Assembly: GCA_944588485.1 (NCBI GenBank) | Contig: OX155897.1 | Span: 46,485,297-46,549,296, forward strand | Reading direction: 5' to 3' | DNA length: 64,000 nt | Source: Phosphuga atrata | Taxonomy: Eukaryota; Arthropoda; Insecta; Coleoptera; Silphidae | Shown: positions 56,301 to 64,000 of the stretch, piece after piece | Layout of the letters: each line of letters begins with the position of its first letter | Numbering within the stretch: the first letter of the stretch is position 1 | Notes under the pieces: model-generated | Told to the model about the DNA's origin: nothing | The model's database searches: none | Seen by the model: the letters and a program-made list of their open reading frames with translations, nothing else | Made by a program: the position numbers and the translations under genes

Positions 56301-56540
56301 CGGTTTAGGTGCGGTAGTGAGGAAAGGGGTAGAAGATATTGGATGGCTGCAACAGATAGGACTTGTCGAGTATGTGGAGAAGGGGAGGAGCTCTGGGAAC
56401 ATTGGGTGTTAAGCTGTAAGAAATGTGAATGGAGCGAAGAGGAAAAGTCAGTGGCGAAAAACTGGAAGAAGGTTATGGATGAGAGTGGCTCCGATTTTGT
56501 GTACATGAAAAAAATATTGAAGTGCAAAGGACAGGGTTAA
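53279..56540 (+). pseudogene. F1 ORF2, endonuclease/reverse transcriptase (two frameshifts)
   Basis: The frame is open from 53279 and overlaps the end of ORF1 by about 40 bp, with no ATG near its start. Endonuclease (first ~230 residues): 'IIAWNIAGL', 'VIGLTETWVEE' (catalytic Glu), 'LIIGDWNVRIGE' (Asp/Asn) and 'SDHLPLEI' (final His). RT: 'KAPGPDSVPSEAW'; a one-base loss near 54905 inside the 'YRGITL' motif; then 'VQAGFRKGRGTTEQ', 'YAVFVDLKAAYDSV', 'KQGCPLSPLLFNLY' and 'LAYADDVVVLAS' with both catalytic motifs intact, and the thumb 'FKYLGFMFQQNG'. A second frameshift near 56215-56260 precedes the knuckle 'CRVCGEGEELWEHWVLSC'. Repaired length is about 1087 residues. No RNase H domain. Confidence 0.9.
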
Positions 56541-56734
56541 AGGCTTCCTTTTTTTTTTTTTGATCTAAGAACTTTTGAACTGTTTACTTTTTGCTGTATT
56601 AATTTGGATATTTTTATTTTCCGTTTCATTCTGGTGTCTTTTTTGTTTGTTTTTTTTTTGTTTTCTTTGTTTTTATTTTTTGTTCTATACTTGTCACAAC
56701 ACTAATGTACGAACGGTCGTGTATTTACATTTAT

Positions 56735-56755
56735 GCCAATAAAGGATTATTATAT
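56735..56755 (+). terminator. F1 polyadenylation signal and 3' tail
   Basis: AATAAA lies at 56739-56744, about 12 bp before the tail ATTATTATAT and the right target duplication. Confidence 0.6.
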
Positions 56756-56814
56756 ATAATATGTAGTTCAATAATTTGTATTTTAATAAAGTAACTGCTC
56801 AGGCATATTTTAAT

Positions 56815-58450
56815 ATTTTCCAAGAGGGTTTCTCCTGCAACTATCGATAGTCTTCGTAGAAAACGTGCTCTTCATCGTGCTTAAATAAAATCCAAAACTT
56901 CGCTGGACTACTCTAAGCTTAAACGCTACAGATCGTTGGTTATCAACAGATAAGTCACTGATTAGGCCTTCTCTAAATTTATTTCGGAATGAGCCAATAA
57001 TATCTCCACTCATCTCAAACGTTTTTGAAAGTGTCAGAACCTTAATCCGGGAGAAATGTTTTTGGATGATTCAACCTTGCACACCCCTCAGTCTATCGTG
57101 GATAGTTTTGCCAGATTTTTTCAGGGAGTGAGTTGCAGATTTCGGTGGTGGTGTACCCACTTAGAGCGCCTCTCTTCTAGTCCTGAATCTTTTAGGAATA
57201 TCAGGATCTGGGTGAAATTCGGGATCTGGATGCAACTGCTCTGCGTTCAAGCAGTGGGCCCCAAGATACATTTGTCTCTTGGGAGGGAGTGTATAGACCA
57301 TCGACTCCCACTACTAGTTACTCGAATATCTCTGGTCTGAATATTCCTCTTATCAGATATACCAGCGTTACGGAGGATGAGGTTCTTTATACCCTCAAGC
57401 GGGCTAAATATGTCTTGACCAGCGCTGTTGATCTGATTACAGCTTTCTTGCTGCGTGATCGTGCGTACATATATACGTCTCCACTTACAATTCTATTTAA
57501 CAAATTCCTGCATGAGGCACGTTTCCAGCTGTTTGTAACGCCGCAAATATTTTTACAATCCTTAAATCTGGCTCACTAGCTGACATTAAGAACTATCGTC
57601 CCATATACTTAATTTCCAATTCTTCTAAAATTTTTGAATCCATCCTTTTCAGCTCTATCTTCCCTCGTATTAAACATCTAGTTTCCATCAAACATCATGG
57701 TTACATGAAGGTCGTTCCACTGTCACAGACTTGGTAGCTCTCAACATATTATGCCAGTTATTGCTGACAGGGGTCAGGTAGATTGCATCTACACGGACTT
57801 CTCCAAAGCGTTTGAGTGCATTATTCGGATTGTCATTATCAATAAGCTGCATTCTTTTGCCTTGACTGCAAACTTATAGATAGCACTTTTGTCTTGTGAT
57901 CTAGAGAATAGAAAGCGGTTTGTTTCTCATGGCCGCTTTGCATCGGCCAATTTTGTGACCTCCGCTGTTGTTCCTTAGGGATCCATTCTTGGGCCGTTGT
58001 TATTCAACTTATTTTTTAACGATTTGAGAGCATCTCTATCCTCACCTCATTTGTTCTTTGCCGATGATCTTAAGATTTTTTTGACCATTAAGCACCCTGC
58101 TGTTACCCTCCCTTACTACTTTTACCTTCTCCAAAATAACATTAATATTCTGGTGAGATATTAACTTAAGCAAATGTAAAATCATTACCTTCACTCGGCT
58201 CCATCACTCGCTCGATTTTAGGTATTCTTTATATAACGTTTGTCTCGATCGCTGTGCGTCAATCAAAGATCTTGTCATTATTTTTGATTGCCAGCTTTAG
58301 TTTGGGCAACACTTACTGTCATCATTCCCCAAGGCTGTGAGTGCGCTTGGGTTCATTATCCGCAACTGGCGCAATTTTAATAATAACTTGGCGCTACGAG
58401 TGCTCTACCACAACTTCGTGAGTTCTATTCTTAAGTACGACTCCAGTACT
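56815..58450 (+). pseudogene. LINE ORF2 fragment, CR1/Jockey-like (broken)
   Basis: In order on the plus strand: 'TPQSIVDSFARFFQG' (pre-RT region), 'SVTEDEVLYTLKRAK', 'LTILFNKFLHEARF', 'SGSLADIKNYRPIYLISNSS' (the 'NYRPI' motif), 'KIFESILFSSIFPRI', 'VDCIYTDFSKAFECI' (first catalytic Asp, 'DFSKAFD'), 'GSILGPLLFNLFFNDLRAS' and 'LFFADDLKIF' (catalytic FADD). It ends with 'IKDLVIIFD' and 'ALGFIIRNWRNFNNNLALRV'. This is the standard RT layout of CR1/Jockey-type elements. Many frameshifts and stops; endonuclease not seen. It lies directly downstream of F1 but belongs to a different family. Confidence 0.82.
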
Positions 58451-58777
58451 TACTGACTACCAGCGACAGCGACTTACTGACTACATACGACTACCTGGAC
58501 TAGAACTTTGCATTGTCACTGACAATTAATCTGAGAGTTTTTACACTAGTACACTATTACTAATTTTACACAATTACTTAAACTATACTCGGACCGGCGA
58601 GAGAATAAACTACGAAACATAAAGAATAAACACTTAAACTACGAAACTTTTTGTGGTTGAAGACGAAAAAAATAAAGGAAATTAACTGGAAGTTTGAAAA
58701 GTAAATACTATGCTCCCAAGAACCAATTCAAAATTGCCTCTTTTCCTCCTTTGCAATACGGAAATTTTGATTTAATT

Positions 58778-58970
58778 TAAAATATCCTACTTAAGATATC
58801 CCTAGGATATACACAAATTTCATAAGCTATCCCGCGATCTCTCTGGGATATCCTGAAATTAAAATGTCCAACGGGATATCCATAGATATGTCCATAGGAT
58901 ATACTGGATATCTTTAGGCAATTTGGGATATAATCAGGATATCCCTGAAATATCCTGTGATGTGTGGGTT
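58778..58970. repeat. Cluster of GGATATCC-like motifs
   Basis: About eleven GGATAT/ATATCC motifs within 190 bp, several as full GGATATCC palindromes (for example near 58850, 58880 and 58935), irregularly spaced at roughly 10-25 bp. Not a simple tandem repeat. Confidence 0.75.
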
Positions 58971-58974
58971 GATA

Positions 58975-59560
58975 TAAGAAAGTGGTCTATTTGATTCTTG
59001 TTCTTCCTCCCGGCGGTGTTCCTGTCTGTTTATGTATATTTTTATTTGGGAAAATGGTACTTTCCACCACCAACCCAGCTGCTGTCGCCATATTCACCAT
59101 GTAGCGTACTTTGTATGATTCTCTCCAGTTGTTCATAGAAAACATCCTTTTCCTGAGCTACACAGTCTTCAGTCGGAGTAAACCGTTTTGAGTGTTACTT
59201 TTCTACCAGGAAGACAGTTCCACATTCATTACGCGTTTCAATTCTATGTTTTGCCATTTCGATTTGCAGCTCTTGATATGCACCTGCCTTCAACAGACTA
59301 CCCACGTTTTATGCCTATTTGTAATTCATACGTCTTAATTCTTTCCTGTGGCCGTTTCTGTAGCTTTGGATTCCTAATTAAATTGTTTTATCGGAGTAGG
59401 TCGTTCGCCTATTGCCCAACACCTTTTTCGGAGGGCCATTTCTTCATCTCTCGTTTGCCCTTACCCCCAGATTCTATACGGGTTAGTTATATAAGTTCGG
59501 GATTGCTTAGGTTTCTAGGGTTCACCGCCTTCTAGAAGGTTTCGCGGAGGTGAGAGTTGG
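58975..59560 (-). pseudogene. RTE-like LINE endonuclease fragment, second copy (broken)
   Basis: The minus strand near 59080-59200 reads 'VYSDEDCVAQEKDVFYEQLE' followed by 'RIIQ', matching the RTE endonuclease block 'VYAPTEDA...EKD.FYEQL'. Weaker traces of the preceding region lie near 59200-59550. The catalytic blocks are not recognisable and stops are frequent. The 115-codon plus-strand frame at 59188-59535 is a shadow. Confidence 0.55.
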
Positions 59561-60386
59561 AATTGGATAGGAGAGGCTATACGGCAATCTCTTGTTGTAT
59601 GATTGTCGTGTGGTGAGCATGCACTACCCCATTTGAACCTATTTTTTGTCATTTACTTTATCTATTAGGTTTCATTTTGTTTACTATTGGCGATAATTAG
59701 TGCACGGTTATAGTCAACATGAATATTCCGTCAAATTTAGATTACTTCTAGAATTATAACTAGTTCTACTACAGATTCTGTAATGCCTTTAGGCTTGTAA
59801 TGTTTGACCTTTCTCACTTCCAGAACAACAAACTCACGGGTAGGTCGAACAATCATTATACAGTTTGCTATATAAAATCAATTTATTGAATTTAAAAATT
59901 AAAGTATCCGTATTTAATACTATTTTTCCTTTATAAAAGCATTGTTTTTGTGTTGATTTATTTCTTGTTTGGAGGTTAGTGAGATAGTCGGGTTTCATTT
60001 CACAAATCGCTTTGTTTTTTTGTGTATATTCGCTTTATTATTATATTCGGTATTTCTCTCCTGTCGTACAAGAAATATATATCAGGAGATGATAAATCGA
60101 AGTAAACTAATGTCGCCTGCAGTTTTTAAACGACGCGACGTTTGAGGCAAGGAAACAAGGAGATACATTTCGTTTTCACGAAAACAATCCTAAATATCTT
60201 TTGAAAAATTTGTCAGGATTTATATTTACGGTCGTGGAAATTTATGGATGTCTTGATCGGAAAACAACATTGAATAAATAAAACACGATTACAAATCGAG
60301 AATAGATATTTTGAAAAACTAGAATAGACACTTTGAAAAATGAGACAATTAGTTAGAATTGGTAAGACCACACTACGTTATAGATA
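59561..60386. other. AT-rich stretch with no recognised feature
   Basis: Nothing identifiable. Confidence 0.5.
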
Positions 60387-60880
60387 ATCATACAAACTTA
60401 AAACAGTCGGAACACAGCCTGAGTATATAAATATAATCAACCATTCCGGATCTCTACAACAATTACTGGGTCTTTTTAGGACTACCAAAATAAATCTCAT
60501 GTGAAATTTGTCAGTTATTTAACAGCTTTCAGTTCACCTTCGTGGCACTCAACAGAAACCATTAAAATAAAATTGTTTCTAAGATCATGTCTTTCCGATA
60601 ACTTGGATAAACGTTATTTGAGATAATCATACACACTTCAGTCAAAACAGTCGGAACACAGCTTGAATATACCATCACGATATGTCAAATCAAAAATATC
60701 TAACCCCTAATCACCATGTGGGTTTCAGATGAGTATTATCGGAAAGACCTGATCTTAAAAACAATGTTTATGGTTTTTGTTGAGTGGCACGAAGGTGGAC
60801 TGAGAGCTATTAAATAACTGACAAATTTCACATGAGATTTGTTTTGATAGACTCAGTAATTGGTTTCAAATATTTTTATT
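60387..60880. mobile_element. Compound inverted and direct repeat element
   Basis: An inverted pair (about 60468-60605 and 60725-60870) shares ATCTCATGTGAAATTTGTCA, CAGTTATTTAA and ACCTTCGTG.CACTCAACA. A direct pair (60387-60431 and 60621-60672) shares AAAACAGTCGGAACACAGC. One arm pair therefore sits beside a repeated terminal segment. Non-coding. Confidence 0.8.
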
Positions 60881-62194
60881 TCGAATATTTATTGGCTAGA
60901 CATTAGAACTATACCATTATTTTATTATTCATTATCTATTTAATTAAACATAATTTATCAATAAAAGTGAAAATTAAGCGAGGGAAATTCAAATTTGTAA
61001 AACGCAACAACATTGGTTAAAACGAAACGTGACGTCATATCCTATGTCCACAAGTTTGTATTGCTTATACTTGTATGGTATTGCAGGCTATTGATTAGAA
61101 AACACAGTAATAACGTATGTGTTGTAAATTCATTTATTGTTTAAGTGTAATTTTTGCAATGCAAGGGGGCATTTTAATGGAGATATTTCTACATTTTTCT
61201 GGTCCAAAGTGAAAAATAGATGAACACCTTTACTTCTTTACTTTGTTTTAATATTCACATGCACAGCTTAATCAATAAGTAGGTTATTTTTATTCTCCAA
61301 TAAATTAATTTCTTAAATATGGGAAGAACTTAATCCTGCTTCATCGTTATTTGTTGGTGGTGATTCGCATATTTTCAAAACATCACCACTACTTACTGAC
61401 AGTCTTCTATCAGTGTTAACCATTTTCCCTTGATACTTCTATACTATACTAACTATATTTCCCAAATCTATATTTTAATCGTTTTTAAAGTTCAATTTAA
61501 TTTTTTTAAATTCGTTTTCTAAATTTAATTCGTTTTTTAAATTTAAGTTTATAATTCAGGTTGAATTGTTTAACATTCATTGTAAATTTAAAAGTCTATA
61601 TTTTAAAGAATGAGACAAGAAAATTTAAATTTAACTGAAAATTCTTTAAGGTTCTAACTAGATTTCCAAAATTTTCAGCTAGAAATTTGAAACAAGAAAG
61701 TTAAATTTCAGCTTGATGACTGACTAGATATTTAGAGAAATGAGACAAAAAAAAATCAATTTTGAGTGTGATTATTCAAGGTCCTATTTTTTTTAATTTT
61801 AGAGGTTCTAAAGTTTAAAATTTATACTGCAAGTAAAAGGAAATGAAATCTAACCCTAGATAAATCTAAATTCTGATTTATTATTAATAATAACAATATA
61901 GTACTATCAGTACTTTACAGTATAGTACTTTCATGTTCAAATTATACAAATTATATACATAGGTCATAGATACATAGATACATAGGTCAATAATATCTAT
62001 GAAAAGGTAAAATAAATTTCCTCCATTGAGTTAAATGCATTTTGTGTGAGGAAGTTTTTGATGTAACTTTTTAAAGATTTAAAGTCTATACTTTTGACAT
62101 CAAACTCTCAGTAGCGATTTATATACTTTGACACATTGGTAACCTATACTGCTTCTAGATCTACTTAATTTTAGGAAATTGGACTTAACTATCT
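60881..62194. other. AT-rich stretch with no recognised feature
   Basis: Runs of TTTAAATTTAA-like text and short repeats of AATGAGACAA; no domain or exon. Confidence 0.5.
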
Positions 62195-64000
62195 GTTTGT
62201 ATCGAGTCTTGGACTTCTCCCCATTCACTGTCAGATTTTTCCTCCTCATATATTTCTCCATGTTTCTTATTATTTCATTCATCCCTTTCTCGTCTCTCGC
62301 TAGCACCACCAAATCATCCGTGTAGGCTAGGGACCACACTTTTTCTTTGCCCACCACAACCCCACCCGTCTGCACCTTGCTGAACCTCTCCTCTAAGTCT
62401 CCAATAAATGCTGCAAACAGGCTGGGGCTTAGTGGGCAGCCTTGTCTCACTCCCTTATGCGTATTAAAACCTTCGCTCACCCTTTCACCAACTCTCACTC
62501 TACTTATTGTTTCTTCATAAATCTCTTCTAATTTGGATATCAGATGCTCCTTTATCCTTTTATTTCTCAGGCATTCCCACAGTGCCTCTCTTGCCACATT
62601 ATCAAAGGTCGCCTTCAGGTCCACAAATAATGCATACATCTTGCCGCCCCTCTTTTTTATCTCATTCCCTACCTTGTGATTCAAGATGTATACATTATCC
62701 ATGGTCCCTCTCCCTTTCCTAAATCCCGCCTGTCCGTCTGGTATCACACCCCGCTCGTTCAATTCCTTCGTCAATCTCTCTTCCACAATCATTGCATATA
62801 TCTTATATGCCGTATTGAGCATGGTGATCTCCCTGTAATTGCTTGCTGTTTCCCTTTCTCCTTATATATGGGGCATATTATCCCCTCTTTCCACTCCTGT
62901 GGGAAGCCCTCTCCCTTCCAAACTCCATTCATTATCTCCAACAGCCTGTCAGCTTCCCTATCCGTTTCATATATCCACGATTCATTCTGTATACCGTCCC
63001 TCCCCGGTGCCTTTTTCTTTTTCAGTTTACTCAGTTGTTGTTCTAATTCTTCTCTTGTCACCTCTTCTATTTCCCCCACCCTGTGTTGACTCTTTTTCTT
63101 TTCCTGTCTGATTTTATCACCACCCAGCAGCTCACTGAAGTACTTTCTCCATTCCTCCATAGTAATTCTATTACTCACTCTTTCTACTTTTTTCTTTCAT
63201 TCCCTATTTATGTATTTCCTTACCTCTTCTTCCGTCTTTATGCCTTTCATCTTTCGTTCTCCTTCCATCCATTTCTTTTGCTTCTTCTCCTTGCATACTA
63301 ATTTGTACCTCTTGCGTGCTCTCTTGTACTCTTCATTACTTGCTTTTCCTCTTTTACAATTTCTTAATTTCTTTCTTATTGCTTGCTTCCCTTCCCTGCA
63401 TTCTATATCCCATCACTCGTTTTTCCAAGACCCCACCTTCACTCTTGTCTCTATCACTTTTTTTTCTGTTGCATTTTTTACGTGATCACCCAGTTCTTTC
63501 ACATTTTCGTTTATCCCTTCCTCTTCGTATCTAGCCTCCCTAAGTCTTGTTCTATAATTTTCTATTCCTTCTTCCGTCCAGATATTCTTCACAATTTTTC
63601 TTTTAACATCCTTCTCACTTTTTCGATTTTTCTCTATTCCTTTTGTCTTCACTTGAAATGGCAAATGATCGGACTCGGCACTTTCTCCCACCTTGAATTG
63701 TTCTATTTCATCCCATGCTTCCTCATTCACCATAACATAGTCAATAACTGTCTCCCCTCTTGGTCCGATATATGTGTACTCTCCTTTCTCATCTCCTATA
63801 CTGTTTCCATTAAGTATGTCCCACCCTCTTTCTTCTACTAGACTAATCAGTAGTCTCCCTTCGGCGTTTTCTGTTGCGTCTTTTGTTGGTCTTCTTTCTA
63901 TTGTTGTTTGTTCTTCTTCTAGCCGTATTCCTTTTTCCCCACTTCTTGCGTTAAAGTCCCCCCCAATCACCAGAGTTCCCTCGTCTTGCTGTTTTACTCG
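62195..64000 (-). pseudogene. F2 LINE ORF2, endonuclease to RT (broken, runs off the right edge)
   Basis: Minus strand, entering at the window edge. Endonuclease C-half: 'MIGGDFNARSGEKG' (catalytic Asp/Asn), 'VIDYVMVNEEAW' and 'SAESDHLPFQVK' (final His). A TGA near 63410 falls where Trp is expected ('WKNE.WDIE') and another lies near 63195. Then comes 'KKKKAPGRDGIQNESW' (RT entry). A frameshift near 62850 interrupts 'NYREITMLNTAYKIYA'. RT continues 'GQAGFRKGRGTMDNVY', 'YALFVDLKATFDNV', 'VRQGCPLSPSLF' and 'AYTDDLVVLA', with YTDD replacing YADD. Homology ends near 62195 after 'KNLTVNGEKSK', so the thumb and zinc knuckle are lost. 'VVGKEKVWSLAY' and nearby text show it is the same family as 4512-6440. 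Confidence 0.88.

Larger units (their letters stand above)
52199..56755 (+). mobile_element. Near-complete two-ORF LINE, family F1
   Basis: The sequence ATAATATGTAGTT occurs at 52186-52198 and 56756-56768 and reads as a 13-bp target duplication. A shorter alternative, TAATATGTAG, directly precedes 52208. Between them lie a leader of about 280 bp, ORF1, an overlapping ORF2 with endonuclease, RT and C-terminal zinc knuckle, a T-rich 3' UTR, an AATAAA signal and a short ATTATTATATAT tail instead of poly-A. Only about three frameshifts separate it from intact ORFs, so it is a recent insertion. Clade: APE-type LINE related to the R1/Jockey/I assemblage, not resolved further. Confidence 0.9.

Noticed and set aside
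62507..63841. Several plus-strand Ser/Phe-rich frames
   Set aside because: Shadows of the minus-strand F2 ORF2, which has clear endonuclease and RT motifs.

Overview
This window is animal nuclear DNA. It is AT-rich and intron-like, and almost all recognisable coding sequence belongs to transposable elements of the kinds common in insect genomes: R1-clade, RTE-like, Jockey/CR1-like and RNase H-bearing LINEs, a DIRS tyrosine-recombinase retrotransposon, ZBED-type hAT elements, a mariner, a Merlin and a tRNA-derived SINE. An insect is the most likely source. I cannot name the species, and nothing shows an operon or a bacterial gene. The only host coding sequence I can defend is one short exon at 49320-49503, with canonical splice sites and one hydrophobic helix resembling TM1 of an adhesion/secretin-type GPCR. 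Most of the window may therefore be intron or intergenic DNA filled with old insertions.

Layout. 0-9 kb: a repeat-coded ORF of an unclassified family (X), a hAT relic split by a foldback element with an 8-bp target duplication, an internally deleted LINE (family F2), a hairpin element and a decayed RNase H LINE. 8.9-15.3 kb: minisatellites, dominated by a 3.7-kb array of a 10-bp unit. 15.4-17.9 kb: a complete but dead hAT with terminal inverted repeats and target duplication. 18-19.3 kb: a long palindrome and family X copy 2. 19.8-24.3 kb: a DIRS element with inverted terminal repeats, an internal complementary region, RT/RNase H and tyrosine recombinase remnants. 24.4-29 kb: foldback elements, a duplicated unit and family X copy 3. 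29-34 kb: LINE fragments, a 117-bp tandem repeat and a Merlin transposase. 35.7-45.6 kb: many 14-bp minisatellite tracts, one hosting a 5'-truncated R1-clade LINE (15-bp target duplication) that carries its own hAT insertion; then a palindrome between two copies of a direct repeat, a SINE and a second R1-clade LINE. 47-52 kb: RTE endonuclease fragment, the candidate host exon, a 10-bp minisatellite and a mariner fragment. 52.2-56.8 kb: the best preserved element, a two-ORF LINE (F1) with only a few frameshifts. 56.8-64 kb: a CR1/Jockey-like LINE, a GGATATCC-rich patch, an RTE fragment, a compound inverted repeat and a second F2 LINE running off the right edge.

The most unusual feature is a set of related minisatellites with unit lengths of 10, 12 and 14 bp. 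They share a TCTTGTC-like core, recur at about a dozen sites on both strands, and repeatedly lie beside retrotransposon insertions. The very long open frames at 10.9-13.8 kb are an arithmetic effect of a stop-free 10-bp unit and are not genes.
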